Assembly: GCA_038503035.1 (NCBI GenBank) | Contig: JAVSML010024246.1 | Location: 767,258 to 831,257, forward strand | DNA: 64,000 bases | Source: Crocodylus rhombifer | Taxonomy: Eukaryota > Chordata > Crocodylia > Crocodylidae | Direction of reading: 5' to 3' | Shown: positions 44,160 through 57,056 of the stretch, one piece after another | Numbering within the stretch: position 1 is the stretch's first letter | Layout of the letters: each line of letters opens with the position of its first letter | Position numbers and translations under genes: made by a program | Notes under the pieces: model-generated | Database searches by the model: none | Seen by the model: only the letters and a program-made list of their open reading frames with translations | What the model was told of the DNA's origin: nothing

Positions 44160-46945
44160 TGATGAGTCATGCTGCAAGAGTATAAGGTAGTCCCAGAAAA
44201 GCTTAATACTACATTTAAAAAAAAGTTTGTTAAATAATTTGTTATTTATTTATAATCAGAAAGACAATTGGTTGTTATAGAAGTTAGTGATTATTTAGAT
44301 AGGTGTACTTATCATGTTGGTTTTCAGGTGAGATGGTATTGTGGCTTGATGACATTAAATGATACTATGGTGACTCCCAAGTGCTCCTTTTCCCTCTTAT
44401 CCACTTTGTTCACAGTAGAATGGGGGTCACAGTTGTACTCTGAACTGTTTGGAGTATTGTTGCTAGTACAGCCAGTGAGAGAACTCACACACAAGATCTG
44501 ATCTGTGTCCCTGGATCTCAATATTTTTATTACCTAGTCATTATAGTAACATCGAGCATATAAGAGAAGACTGGTGTCTCCACCTCCTTTCTCTGCCATG
44601 TCCCTCCAATAAAACATAGTCCTTTGCCAAAATTTCCAGCTCACCTTCTCCTTCCCATCCCAGTAAGCCATTAGCTTTTTATAATCCAGTATAGTCCATG
44701 GAAAGTTGTTCCTGGTTGTTTCATATTTACTTCTACTGGCTACATATATTATAAACAGGCAACAGTACACAGGTGAAATGTAATTGGATCTGACCCCACT
44801 ATGGCTGCTTGACTTGTGCCTACTGCATCCTGGATTTAGCATGTATGTCCCCCTTATGAATCTGGCCCATAAAGTGCACGTGCATGTGTGTGTGTACGTG
44901 TTTTCATAAACACCCTTTTTTTTAATGCACAGTAGTGATCACTAAATTAAATTTGAGAAAGAGAGAACCCCTTGGTAACATTTGTGCTAAATTAAACTGT
45001 CAGATTATATTCAGCAAATATTTTTGTTTTCATTGAATAATTTGTTTAGTGGTTTCTTTTCCTTGGTATTCTACAGCCATTCTATGCTTGCATACTGGTA
45101 ATTTAGCTCCTGCTGTTTTTCTCCCTAAACTTCTGTGCTACTAAGTGCTAATACAGCAAAATGCTTTCTGTTTCATAAAAACTGATTTAATGTATCATGA
45201 ATTGCAACTTGCTTTACGTCCAACCAAAAGTTAATGACATTTTGATGTTCCCCTTCTCCTATGGTATTAAAATTATTGCATTCTATTGTGGTCTGTAGAC
45301 ACATAAATAAATCTATGTGTTTATATATGTTGATGGTCACAGAACTATTTCAGGGAAAAAGATCTTGCAAAATTGCTGTCGGGAAGTATGAAGAAATTAA
45401 TGAGCAAGTGCAACATGATACTGAGTTAAAGAGGAAGAAAAGCAATTTAACTACCCTCCTCTAAATATCAAATAAATTTAGCAAGTTGAACAAGAGAATA
45501 GGATTTCATGAGGATTTGCTCCAATATCTTGCAATGGATAATGATACTATACCTCAACATTGGGATCCATTCTATTGTGGCTTCTGGATCAATAAATAGG
45601 GAATTGCAGGTGATATCTTACTTTCTACCTTTGGTAACCAGCTTTATTAGGTAATGTATTAATGTCACTTACCCTGATCTCTGGTCACATAGAGGGCAAG
45701 CATAACAATAAAATCACTTTCTTTCTTGTCTGACCTGATCCACAGTATTGGTAAGTCTATCCTGGATAATGGAGGAACAGAAGCCAAGGAGAACACTAAG
45801 GCAATTCAAGCAACAGCTGTCAGAAAGCAGGGATTTTTAGCATTTTACAAGGGAAGTAACTGAGAATTGCAGCTTAATTGAGAATTGTGCTTCTAGAGAC
45901 AGAGCTTCCCAGACAGATGTGTTGATACTGCAGTGTAGTATAGATAAGTCAGTTCAGGTACCAGAATCAGCCTGTCTGTGGTAGTACAATAGCTCATTTA
46001 AACTGCCAAGCAGCAGTGTGAATTAGCCCACTTGGTCCCTCTGCAGTGCTTCTGGAACCCAAGCTAACTTGAAGCCAACTAGCTTGGGTATCTCCATGCT
46101 ACACTATAGCATGTGTATACAAACCCAGAGACTTTGGGTCTTGTTCTTATGCTCTTGTTCTTATGCTCTGACAGATTCAAGTTTTTAAAAAAGAATCAAG
46201 AGCATCTGCTGGCATCCATTTCTGTTTTGGGCCTAAGTTGCCACCACTTGCAGTTTTTTAGTATCAGCAAAGAGGTTTCATTTGTAACATTCACTTTATA
46301 TTGTAAGAGCACCAAGCTAGATTTTACTCTCTGAAGTCACACCCTTTCATGCCTCTGCACTATTTACTTTGGAGGCAGATCCATACTTAAATTTGCTGGC
46401 TCTGAGTGGTACTGGCTTTGGATTTTCTACTTATATTATTTTACACCTAGTTCTTCTATGGTTTGTTAAGAGAGCACAATATAGTTGTAATGGTAAACAG
46501 TGACAGCTAAATATAGCCATATTGCAGAGAAAACATAGGCAACCTATGCTGAGAGATGTGGAGAGTGATTTGAAGACTCCCCTCCTCCCACTGTAGTTCT
46601 TCTCCCACCAAACCCACACCATCAAAACATAAGGTTGGTAGACATCTTCCAGTAAAACAAATCGATAAAATAAGAACTGACTCTAATATGGAAATAAGTG
46701 GTCAGTTTCATATTTTCCAAATATTTTGCTTAACTGGAGACATAGTTGCTGTGTGAAAATTCCTTTCCTTGCTTTACAGTTACAACAACCAGTGTGTGCA
46801 TCTGAAATGTGAGCAAGAAGCAGTGTGATCCAGCATATAGGCTTATTTCTGTTCCCAGCTTTGATTCACTCTGGTAGTGTTTATATGAGATGTTTACTGC
46901 AGAGCCTCTCAGTGCAGCCCTATTAGGCCACAGTAAACTAATAAA
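44160..46945. other. AT-rich host DNA, nothing recognised
   Basis: No gene or repeat family was recognised beyond a TG microsatellite at about 44878-44900. Confidence 0.45.
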
Positions 46946-46949
46946 TGCT

Positions 46950-47180
46950 GCCATTTAATTAGCTACAGCAGCATTATTTAGTGCGTCGCAATGCACATGT
47001 AGACACTGGTGGGGCTGGCTGAGGCATGCCAGGTTCCCCAGGTCTCCTCTCAGCCAGAGATGCTTTCACTCAGGTCAACATGCTGCAGTCCCAGGAGCAT
47101 GTGTAAACATGGGGCCCAGGAGCAGTAAACTCTGGCACGAACTCCACTGGAGTTTAATCAGTCACCTTAATTGCATGTGT
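46950..47180. mobile_element. MITE-like region with GCA(C/T)(A/G)TGTAGAC motifs (edges unclear)
   Basis: GCACATGTAGACAC at about 46993 and GCATGTGTAGACGTGC at about 47174 are near-identical and lie in the same direction. This GTGTAGACGTGC wording is typical of small inverted-repeat transposon ends. A matching opposite end was not found, so this may be the remains of two neighbouring elements. Confidence 0.4.
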
Positions 47181-47221
47181 AGACGTGCTCTCTGTGAAGC
47201 CAAGTAGGTCATCTAACTCTA

Positions 47222-47510
47222 AGGGCACATCCAGATGACCACATACATGTGTTTTCTTGGGGACAAATAGCAGTAGCACACAGTTGTGCCACTGCTACTT
47301 GTCCTCAGGGAATGCCCATTTCTGTGTGCTCTGTTGTGCAGCTAGTTGCCCTGTGTGGGGTAGGGAAGATTAGGGGCAGCACCTGGGCTGGCCCCAGCAG
47401 CCTTACCTGGGGTGCTGGGTAACTCCCAGGGCAGCACGTGTGGTTTTCAGTGCTGCAGATGAGTCTGCAGCACTCTAAACTGCATGTACATGCTTGTCTG
47501 GACATGCCCT
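47222..47510. mobile_element. MITE, AGGGCACATCCAGA family B (copy 1)
   Basis: The left end AGGGCACATCCAGATGACC and the reverse-complemented right end AGGGCATGTCCAGACAAGC form an imperfect inverted repeat that continues through ACATACATG / ATGTACATG. The interior phrase TGGGGACAAATAGCAGTAGC recurs in the related element 51997-52460. No target duplication was evident. Confidence 0.75.
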
Positions 47511-47514
47511 ACAT

Positions 47515-47965
47515 GTTCAAGCTTGGGGAGCTAAAGTTAGGCCTCCTAAATTTGAATTAAACACGATTTAAGAGGTTGATTTTCCAGCATGCTGAGCCAT
47601 TGTGGCTCAAAGGGTCTTTTATTCTGTCTCACTTTAAGCAAGTCTTGTATTTACTCAGTAGACTACAGTGTAAGGTCCTTTTTTGTTTAGATTTCTTGTA
47701 AACAATCTAGTAGAGTGTATGGGGTCATTATACTCTTGAAAAATACATTTGTCAGCCACTGGCTGCTTTTCAGGAGGGGTTTCTCAGATCCTTGTATAGG
47801 CTGCAGCATAACTACATATTCAGGATTCCTTCCCTTTCCCTGGGATCAGTTTTGGCTATGTAACCTTAATCCATAAATAAACCATTCTCTATGGTTTATT
47901 ACTGGCATTATGTCCTGTCACTTGGTCATGGCTGAAAAGTTCTTCTTCATAAAAAACACGAATTG
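47515..47965. other. Host DNA, nothing recognised
   Basis: No coding or repeat signal could be supported. Confidence 0.4.
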
Positions 47966-47976
47966 GCCTTCTTGAC

Positions 47977-48248
47977 CAGCAGTTGGCAACCTTTTCCAAC
48001 CGTGTGCCAGAATGAATCACCTTGAGTCAGAGAAGGGTGTGTGGCAAGGTGCTACGACCTGCCTACAGCCAGTGCTTCTCCCTTGGCAGCCATGGGAAAG
48101 TACCAGCAGCCAGCACTTCTACCTGTGGTGGCAGAGGGAGAGCACCCACTGCTTAAACCACTTGCCACCAAAGTCCCACATCCATGGGGTGGATTCAATG
48201 ACACCATGGGCCAGAACCAGCCCACAGGCTGTAGGTTGCCAAATTCCA
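47977..48248. mobile_element. hAT-type MITE (CAG.AGTTGGCAACC ends)
   Basis: AGTTGGCAACCTTTTCC at the left pairs with GGTTGCCAAATTCCA at the right. The flanks TTCTTGAC (47969-47976) and CTCTTCAC (48249-48256) agree at 6 of 8 bases. The middle contains plain GC-moderate text without a transposase. Confidence 0.72.
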
Positions 48249-48259
48249 CTCTTCACCTT

Positions 48260-50865
48260 TTTGTCAATCTTTGCCTATTGAACAATTTCTTTTTCATTTT
48301 TTAAATTATCCTTCCTGGTCTCAAAAAAGGTTTAATAGAGTCATTTTGCTGGGATTAGTTAGGCTGTTCTGCCAGTACCCCAGTTAATGATTTCCTGCTA
48401 CAAAGAATTTAAGTAACTAAATAAACTTGTACTCACTTTAGACTTTCTAGGCCAAATACTAAGTTGATGTAAATTAACACGCATTATTAACTTCATTGTG
48501 CTAACTTATACCAATCAAAGGATCTGGTTTTCGTCTCATAAAACAAACATATCTCACACCATAATCAGGTAGAGTTCATCCAGAATGTACATCAGAGAAA
48601 TATGGAAAATTATTAGTGATATTTCAGTCCTGCAATATAAAGGACTCTCATTATTATCTTTACTTAGTTCTTTTGTTTTCCTCATCTATTATTTTACTTG
48701 ATTATCATACAAGAATTTCATGTTATATTGAGTTTGTGCACCTGAACCCATTATACTGCATAATTTTTATTTGATATCAAGTGACAATAGCTGAAAATTG
48801 TATTGACAGATCTTTATTAAAGATAATTACTCAACAGGAATCATTTTGAATGAATTAATCAGATTGAAAATCCACTTCAATTTTGTGGTACTCCAACACT
48901 AGGCAATGTAACTATACGCATTTTTTCAATAAATTGTAGCTATAATTTTGTTTCAAACTATTGAAATCTTTCAGTTAAATTGAGCTCCCCTGAGAAGCCT
49001 GAAACACCCAAGCTCAGCTTGTGAGATCTGATTAATTCATAATTCAAGGTGATATTGCTCCAGGCATATTTCTCATTCATACCTTTTCTGGCTTGGCAGG
49101 TTGTCTCTTGTTTGATAGGGGTGTAGTCCTAGGAAGTGCCTGAAAAACTTGAAAACTTCTATTTTCCAGACTATTATTGGGAAGAATATTTGTTTTATAC
49201 TTCCAGGATAAATTGTGAGTGTAGTAAATTGATGTCATAGGACATAGTCCCTCATCCCGCAGCTTAATCACAGGGAGTAGTTCAAATCATAGTGCTCCAT
49301 CCTGTAGCATCTTCTTTCATGATTAGAACCACTGGCTTCAATGGAACAATTCATATGCTTAAATTAAGCATGTCCATCAATGTGTGGCTTGATCAGAGCC
49401 CAGGAACTCCTGCTCCTTGCTTGATAAAGTTCTTAGCAATAAATAGTTTTATTACCTACTTCTGTGGCTATTTTTGCTTTTTTTGTTTTTGTTTTCCCAT
49501 CAGTTGTTCTCCATACCTTAGCCCATACCCATTGTTAAAAAAAGCCCAAAGTGAAAACGTAGCAGTATATATTCCATTCTCTTATCCTATTACATTGCAT
49601 TTTAAAACATAAGTAATTGCATATGATACAATGGATGTAGTTTATACTGTGTGCTTGAGTTGAAAACTAATACATAAGGTATTGGTTTTCCTGTAATTAT
49701 CTTTTGTTTAATTTTTCAGAGATGACATTCAGGGGGGAAAAGCAGCATAAAGATGACAAAGTACAACAATGAACCATGAAAAAAGGAAAGGGGGTGGAAT
49801 CAGTAGTATAGCTGAGATACTACCATGATGTGTTTTCACACAGAGATATTCATTGGCCACAATAGCTTATATGTTTGACCTAGTAAGTAGTATAATTTAC
49901 TACTTACCCACACATCTTGAAAGCATATTTATTTCATGTCATGTTTAAAAAAGAATTGAATCATAGAAGCAAGAAATAAGGAATACTGAAGATGAAAATA
50001 TAGATGTAGAAGAAAGCAGAAGCACAAAAAACAAGCTGAGGGTGAATATGCTATGGGTAAATTAATTCTTTCATAAGCTATTAATTATAGGTTTATTCAC
50101 TTTTGCTGAAGCCTCATTGTCCTAATAAATGGAGAGACAGAGAATAGATGCAAAGAATGGCATTTATCAGTGGAGGCAGAAAGGCCACTGCATAGAGTAC
50201 AGTTCCTCCTGTCACACACACTGCCTTTCCATCCTTCCCACTAAAACAGCCTCAGGTTAAAAATCATTTACTGATTTATCATTTACATTTATTGTGCCTA
50301 GGCTGGTTTTATTTGCATTTTTTAATCCAAGTGGGTTTGTTTATTGAGGAACATTGCAACATATTCTCTGTATAATTGTTTTTTGGTGAAGCTCATTTCC
50401 TGTATTGAGTAGGTGTGGTATGGAAATAAGTCTCAAATGCTGAAAGCAGAACATTTTTTAGGGTCTGATCCTGTGAGCACTTTTCCTTGCCCAAAGCTGA
50501 CTACTATGAGTAGCTAATTGTAACATTGCCACTGGTTGTCCTTGTGTAGCCGCCTGCCTGGCTGTGTACTGGGCCGAGACTAGTTCCACCTCTCCTATCA
50601 TTGCACACAGTCCAAGGATTGCCAGTTGGTCATCACCAGGAGAATTCAGTCTCTGCTACAAGCCAGCCCTTGGCTTCTTGGCTGAGACTGTAGCTAATTG
50701 ACTTAATGGGACTACTTGCACTCATAGGCACTAATCCCTACTGTAAGTCTTAAGGTGGTTATTATTTTTGTTGAGCTAGTGGCAGGGAGTCCCAGTCATG
50801 GATTAGGGCTCCATATGATGTATCCTGTAGAAACAGAGGACAGAAAGTTTCTAGTTACTCAAACT
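48260..50865. other. AT-rich host DNA, nothing recognised
   Basis: No gene, RNA or repeat family could be supported. Confidence 0.45.
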
Positions 50866-50869
50866 AATA

Positions 50870-51125
50870 GAAAGCAGATTTAGATTGGACATCAAGAAGA
50901 ACTTCACGGTTAGGGTTACCAGAATCTGGAATGGGCTTCCAAGGGAGGTGGTGCTCTCCCCTACCCTGCAGATGTTTAAGAGGAGATCCTTTTAAGAGGA
51001 GACTGGACAAGCACCTGACTGGGTCATCTGACTCCAGTGCTCTTTCCTACCCCAGGCAGCAGGTTGGACTTGATGATCTACTGAGGTCCCTTCTGACCCT
51101 AAAAATCTATGAAATCTATGAAAGA
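50870..51125 (+). mobile_element. CR1 LINE 3' end
   Basis: TTAGATTGGACATCAAGAAG, then GGGTTACCAGAATCTGGAAT, through GGTTGGACTTGATGATCTAC, to the terminal ATCTATGAAATCTATGAAAG repeat. This is the last RT codons plus the 3' untranslated region. AAGAGGAGATCCTTTTAAGAGGAGA contains a small internal duplication (about 50978-51003). Confidence 0.92.
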
Positions 51126-51990
51126 TGGTCTGTGCCCCAAAGAGCATATAATTTGAGTTACTGAATGTTTCTTTGATTTGCATAAGGGAGCCAGATACCC
51201 AGTTCCTCCCCTGGCTCCTGTGAAGTGTTCTTGTCAAAAGCAGCATCACAATCTTGCAGTGGCTGGCTGGCAAAAAACTGCCCCTTAAGGCCATTAGTAT
51301 AAAACAGAGGCTGTTCTGAGTTGTGACAAGCAGTCAAACTTCCCTCCTCCCTCAGAATGAAGCCAAGATTGTGTTACTTCTTGGTGTGTTTGTTTTCTTG
51401 CTTGTATTGTATCATTGCACTGGTTTTCCCCCACCATTTTTTAGACTCCCAAGAGGGTTCACCTTCCCAGAGTTTAACAGAGTAGTGGGGGAAGATGACA
51501 GTGAAACAGCAAACAGGAAGAATATGAGTGTGCTAGTCTTTCAAAAGTAATGCCAGGTGTGGGGAGGAAGAGGTTGAATGGTTCAGACAGAGATGATCTG
51601 TGCAAATGGGTCCTGACTTTTAGTGGAACCTAGCACCTTCCTTCACTACTCATTGGCTAGTACAGTGCTCCCTGTCCCCTACATTAGAGTGACCTGGATA
51701 GACTGTGATTTAGCCCTTAGAATTCACAATGAATTAAACATCTGCTAGTAGCTAATAGTGAAAATGATAGGGTGTGTTGCCAGACTCTGCAGACCAACTG
51801 AAAATTTTGTACGGACCTGTTAAGTGATCCAAAGACAAAGAATGAACAGTTACAGCATCTGCATGAAAATAAATCTGACATGGTTAAGCCTTTTGGGGGT
51901 TAGGGAAACATACATGATTGAAAAGGTATCAGTCAGCATTTCATCATGTGAAAATATTGGTATAACACTTAGAAGTGAAGGCATTTAGAG
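51126..51990. other. Host DNA, nothing recognised
   Basis: No coding or repeat signal could be supported. Confidence 0.4.
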
Positions 51991-51996
51991 TCATAC

Positions 51997-52460
51997 GGTG
52001 CGTCCAGACAAGCACAGTCATGTGGTATGTGGCACTGCAAACACATTTGCAGTGCCACACACCACACAGTCCGGAGTTCTCTGCACTAAAAGGACATGGT
52101 CCCTGAGCATGCGCTGCTCTGACTTTTTTTTCCTGTGGTTTTTTGTTTTTTGACCCCTGGATATCCAGGGTTAAAAAAAAAACCACAGAAAAAAACCTGC
52201 ATGCACTGCTAAAAAGTGAAGAAAGGACACTCAGTGCTGCACTGCAGCTGCTGGCCAGGTTTCACCCAGCAGGATCACCACGGCTGCAGCTCTGGGAGGC
52301 CCCCAGGACCCCAGGTAAGGCTGCTGGGGCCAGCACTATGCCTCCTGGTGTAGCTTGCCACGTGCCAATGTGTGTATGGCATGGGTGTTCCCTGGGGACA
52401 AGAAGCGGTGGCGCAAGGCAGCCCTGGAGAACCAAACTTCCACACGCATCTGGATGCACC
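51997..52460. mobile_element. MITE, family B (copy 2) with a long central hairpin
   Basis: GGTGCGTCCAGACAAGCAC pairs with the reverse-complemented right end GGTGCATCCAGATGCGTGT. At 52124-52198 a long A/T-rich hairpin is centred on CCCTGGATATCCAGGG (52155-52170, a perfect palindrome). CCTGGGGACAAGAAGCGGTG near 52392 matches copy 1 at about 47257. No coding capacity. Confidence 0.8.
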
Positions 52461-52464
52461 CACG

Positions 52465-53620
52465 AAAAGCAAAATCATTGAAAACCTTGGAAAATATTCA
52501 AAGATTTCTCCTTGAAAAATATGTTTATACAAAGGGAGTCACTCCACTTACCTTTGTGAATACTAGTTCAATATTTGGATCAAAAAGTAATAAGGCACAC
52601 ATCATACGTTAGAACTTCCTAGTATAGTCTCATGAAGAAATTCCATCCATCCCAGTTCCCTTTATTTTGGCTTCCCAGAATTTCTGATAATCCCTAATTC
52701 TCCATCTTCTTACACACTTACATACATGTGAAGGAGGCATAAACATCATCACCTGGGTTTGGTAGGGTCTTGCTCTTGCTTTACTCTGGTGCAGGACAAT
52801 GAAGAATCAGTCTTATATACATTGTGGGATAGACATTAATGGGCCAACTGTCTGCTTGCTTACTCTGGTGTCATTCCATTAACTTAACTGACTTCTTCCC
52901 AATTTGCCTTCATTCATTTAAACACAGTCAGGTTTGAGTTATCTTTTCTCTAATTACAGATGGATAATTCCACTGACTCAGGTAAATATTTTGATTCCCA
53001 CTGATACTAATTTTGTTGGCTAGACTAAAGAAAGGTATCAAACATAGAGCATAGAGTAGGAAGCAACCCCCCTGCTTCTGATACTCTTTCAAAGCCATCA
53101 TTGTGGAACTGCTTCTGCACTTAGAAGAAGGAAGTCTCTCTCAAATGCATTTTTGATCATGGCCCATGGTTCAGTGATGACCCATGAGTACCCTAGTACT
53201 TTCTCCCCTGAATGTTCTGTTCCCATGTCCCTTGATGCAGTGAGGAGAATTTGGCTGTATATGACCCACAGAATAATTTTACATCGTTGAGGAAGGAAAT
53301 GTACCAAAAAATATCCCAGTGACACTATGTTTTAGAAAAGAAGACTGTAAAAGAGAGAGAAAATTAAATTAAAAAAATCCTAAAGTCAAAAGGGAAGATA
53401 TAATAAAATTCTTAGATCTGATGTGGGTGTTGCTTACAGGGACAATAACAGAGCCTGAGAAGGCATGCATACCATTCAATACAGAAAGAAATAAACCAAC
53501 AACACGTCTAAATGGCAAGGGTCAGGAGGTTATTCTAGCCAAACAGAGATCCTTCAGAAAGAACATAAACTATAGCAGGCAATATGTAAGGAGGAAATTA
53601 GGAGGAGTAAAATGGAAGTT
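52465..53620. other. Host DNA, nothing recognised
   Basis: No gene could be supported. The last 200 bp have an open plus-strand frame rich in Lys and Arg (53421-53630) that I do not recognise. It runs into the solo LTR. Confidence 0.4.
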
Positions 53621-53625
53621 GAAGG

Positions 53626-54747
53626 TGTAACAGAGAGCCCAGGCCCCTATGTGTCTGTGCCCCTCTCCGGCACCAAGTCCTAGGCTCTCTGTTACTTTAA
53701 CAGAAAGGCAGCCCAGCCAGGGAGCACTGCAGGGCAGGCATGCAGCAGCTGCCAGTTGCCAGGGCTATAAGGCAAATGAAGCAGTTAGCAGACACCTGCA
53801 AGTGGTCTGCTGATCGGATGGAGGCAGGGCCCTGGAAGCATAGACACCCAAGGCTGGAGCTAGCAAGGGAGTCTCTCCTTGGAAGCTGCCAGGGGAAGGA
53901 GCTCCTGCCCAGGAGAGCCACCCAGGGATGCTTGACTGTCTGCTTTGCTGCCTGTAGGTATAGTGAGGCCCCGCGAGTTCACCAGGTACTCTGGCTGGGA
54001 GGCACGCTATACTAGGGGTAAAGATTTGCCCTCTTAAAGGCAAAGAGGGCTGTTTCCATTGCTATTATTATCTTATAGCCATATAATCTGGGGGTTTATG
54101 TTTATGTTGCTGTTTCTACCAGAGGTTTGGGATGGGGCTGTAAGGGGTGGTCAAGGAGGTGCCCACCGAGCACATAACCACCTTGAGCCCTGCCAGGGCA
54201 GGCTCAAGCCTCTAATGAGTACTGAGCCCAGAGTGGGCATAGTACAAGGCACAGACTCAGGGGCCTAGGGCTCAGCACCAAGGAGGGGTGCAGACCAGGG
54301 ACTTGGGGCCCCGTGACCCAAAAGGGTAAATGAGAGATAGAGCCTCAGAGCCATGTCTGATAGCCTTGTCTAGAAGGCCTAGCTAAAGGGGCAGAGGCTG
54401 AAGCCCCACACCCATGAGGCATGGGGCATGGTGTGGGGGAGGATGGATTTGCAGCCATGCAATTAGCCCTTAAGGCTTGAGGTGCCCTTTGGTGGCACAG
54501 TTATGGAGTGAGGCCCAGCAAGAGGCCTAAGGACCAGTGAAGCCTGGAGAGGGGCCTGGGCACAGACAAAGACTGGCGGGGTCCAGTTGAACTGAGGCCA
54601 TACAAAGGCCTTTGGGCAGCCTTCCCATTTATATTTCCATCAGAGCATGGCAGGTGAGACAGGAAAGCACCCTAAGGGCAGAGTGGGTCACAGTCATGGA
54701 GCCTGCAGGGGGCATCACAGCCACCCCTGGGACACTGACATATTACA
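53626..54747 (+). mobile_element. Solo LTR (TGTAACAG family) with GAAGG duplication
   Basis: The 1122-bp element starts TGTAACAGAGAGCCC and ends CATATTACA, flanked by a perfect GAAGG duplication (53621-53625 and 54748-54752). It is GC-rich with phrases such as GGGCAGGC and GAGCCC. A TATAA lies at 53766-53770. The start matches the minus-strand starts of the elements ending at 5976 and 63694, so plus orientation is inferred. There is no internal retroviral part. Confidence 0.82.
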
Positions 54748-54959
54748 GAAGGGCAAATGGATAAAGGTATTAAAAGCAAGAAGCTCTTAGAACATATCAG
54801 AAGCAGGAATCCTGCAAAAAAAAATCTTTTGGACACTAGGGGTTAAAAGAAGCAATTAAAATTATTAATTATTAAAATCCCTTAGCCCGGGAAGTCTGCT
54901 GCTTCCTGGGGGCCCACATCCGGGACATTGCGGAGAGGATTCCTAAGCTCCTCCAGCCC

Positions 54960-55320
54960 ACAGACCACTATCCCATGCTCCTTATTCATGTGGGCACCAA
55001 TGACATGGCTTGGAGCACTCCCAGCTGGGTCATAAGGTGCTACAGGGATTTGGGAGCTGGGTCTGGGGGTACAGGTGATATTCTCTCTGATCCTCCCAGT
55101 CTCGGGGTATGGGCTGAGGAGGGAGAGGAGGATCCACGTAGTTGACCAAAGACTGCAGTGCTGGTGTCATAGGGAAGTCTTTGGCTTCCATGACCACAGC
55201 CCGCTCTTTGGCAAGAGAGGCAGTGAGCTGCTGGGAAGAGATGGCCTCCACCTCTCTCCCCTGGGGAGGAGGCTCTTCTCAGCCAGGCTGACTGACCTGC
55301 TCCACCGGGCTTTAAACTAA
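54960..55320 (+). pseudogene. CR1 ORF1, esterase-like domain remnant
   Basis: In CR1 elements ORF1 often ends in an SGNH-hydrolase (esterase-like) domain. Here LIHVGTNDMA (54981-55010) is the GxND block with its Asn. GRDGLHLSPLGRRLF (about 55232-55276) is the DxxH block with catalytic Asp and His, in another frame. The end RLTDLLHRALN stop at 55317 matches a natural ORF1 end. Frame changes between the two blocks show decay. The role of the domain in retrotransposition is not settled. Confidence 0.8.
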
Positions 55321-55436
55321 GCCTGCTGGGGGACAGGGGGACTACCGCCACTGCTGGCCCACTGAGCAACCCTTGCAAAGCAAGCAGGCCAAGGCATTTA
55401 AGGGAGCCCACCCCTACCCCATCCCTGGTACAATCT

Positions 55437-56289
55437 GTGGGCAAGGCAAGAGCCTCCAAGGGGACACTTGCCTACCTGTACACAAATGCCAAGAGCTTGG
55501 GGAATAAACAGGAGAAGCTCGTCCGTCTGCTTAATGCAAATAATTATGACATCACAGGGATAACAGAAACCTCGTGGGACTCCACCCATGATTGGCACAG
55601 ATGGCTATACCTTGTACAGGAGAGATCAAGTAGATAAAAGGGGTGGGGGTGTTGCTCGCTATGTTAAGGAAAGCTACGTGTCCCTGCAAGCTGATGTTGG
55701 TAACCAGGGTGGACAATTGGAGACCCTCTAGGTTAAAATCCGTGGGGAACATGGCACAGGGGACACAACGGTGGGAGTCTACTACAGACCTCCCACCCAA
55801 AGTCAAGAGCTTGACCAGGAGTTTGCCCGGGAACTGGCTGAGGCCGCATGCTCCAGGACCATGGTTGTCATGGGAGATTTCAAATACCCAGACATCTCGT
55901 GGGAGGATCACTCAGCAAAATCCAAGTGGTCACAAAGCTTCCTATCATGCATGGATGACCTCTACCTGACTCAAGAAGTCTACGGGCCAATGAGAGGTAA
56001 AGCACTGCTTGACCTGGTACTGGCTACTGGGAATGACCTAATCGGCAACCTAGTGATCGATGGGAAGCTGGGTGACTGCAACCATAAGCTGATCACCTTC
56101 ACCATCCGCCGTAAAGCTGGCAAGTCAGTCAGCAACATGGAAGTCAGCAGGCTTGTCAGTGAGGCCCTAAGGGACCACAAACCCAGGGAGAGGGAAGTTC
56201 AAGAAGAGTGGTTGCTCCTCAAGGGAGCGATCCTCAGTGCCCAAGATAAGTCTATTCCATCTCAGAGGAAAGGCAGCAAGAGGGCATAG
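55437..56289 (+). pseudogene. CR1 endonuclease domain (broken)
   Basis: LAYLYTNAKSLGNKQEKLVR and GITETSWDSTHDW (55437-55610), then, after a stop, VYYRPPTQSQELDQEF, MVVMGDFKYPDISWEDHSAK and KALLDLVLATGNDLIGNL (55771-56055). The catalytic SDH motif of the family reads CNH here (GDCNHKLITFTI), a lost Asp beside the retained His. A 172-codon open frame remains. Confidence 0.92.
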
Positions 56290-56361
56290 CAGCCCCCCTG
56301 GCTCTCCAGGGATCTAGCAGAGGTCCTGAAGCTAAAAAGAAAGGCCTAAAAAGGATGGAGG

Positions 56362-57056
56362 ATGGGACTCACCTCCAAGGAGGATTATTCTGCACTGGTC
56401 TGGTCCTGCAGGGAGCAAACCAGGAAAGCCAAAGCTGCAACTGAACTCCAACTAGCTTTGAGTATTAAGGACAATAAAAAGTCCTTTTTCAGATATGTGG
56501 GGAGCCAGAGGAAAAGGAAGGGCAACATTGGACCCCTGCTGAACCAGATGGGGCAACTGACAACTGACGCCCAGGAAAAAGCCAACCTATTAAATGGGTA
56601 CTTTGCGTCAGTCTTTCATCAGTCCCATGGCCCATGCTCACCACGGGACATGGCGGTCCAGGTGAGAGAGATCCCCTGCCCTCCATTAATGCTGACCTTG
56701 AGAAGCTGAATATCTTCAAGTCAGCTGGCCCTGACAATCTACCCCCCAGGGTACTCAAGGAGCTGGCGAGCATCATAGCCCAGCCCCTGGCACGGATCTT
56801 TGAAAACTCCTGGCGCTCTGGTGTAGTGCCCAAAGACTGGAAGAAGGCCAATGTGGTGCCTATCTTCAAGAAAGGGAGGAAAGTGGATCCAGCAAATTAT
56901 AGGCCCATCAGCCTGACTTCTATCCCAGGGAAGATCCTAGAAAAGTGTATTAAGGAGGCCATCCTTAATGGACTGGCTGACGCCAACATCCTAAGAGATA
57001 GCCAGCATGGGTTTGTTGTGGGTAGGTCTTGTTTTACCAATCTCATTTCCTTCTAC
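56362..57056 (+). pseudogene. CR1 reverse transcriptase, N-terminal half
   Basis: KDNKKSFFRYVGSQRKRKGN, LLNGYFASVFHQ, then in the next frame SAGPDNLPPRVLKELASIIA, KDWKKANVVPIFKKGRKVDP, NYRPISLTSIPGKILEKCIK and SQHGFVVGRSCFTNLISFY. The frame ends at a stop at 57057-57059 outside CR1 sequence. The catalytic Asp-Asp part is absent. Confidence 0.92.

Larger units (their letters stand above)
54880..57056 (+). mobile_element. CR1 LINE, 5'/middle part, lacking its 3' end
   Basis: A plus-strand CR1 holding the C-terminal part of ORF1, the endonuclease and the RT N-terminal half. It stops within RT at LTNLISFY (57056). The RT C-terminal half and 3' untranslated region are missing. This is the reverse of the normal 5'-truncation and implies a later deletion or rearrangement. 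Right after the break (about 57095-57112) GGCAACGTGTAGATGCGCCC resembles a MITE end, a candidate cause. Confidence 0.9.
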
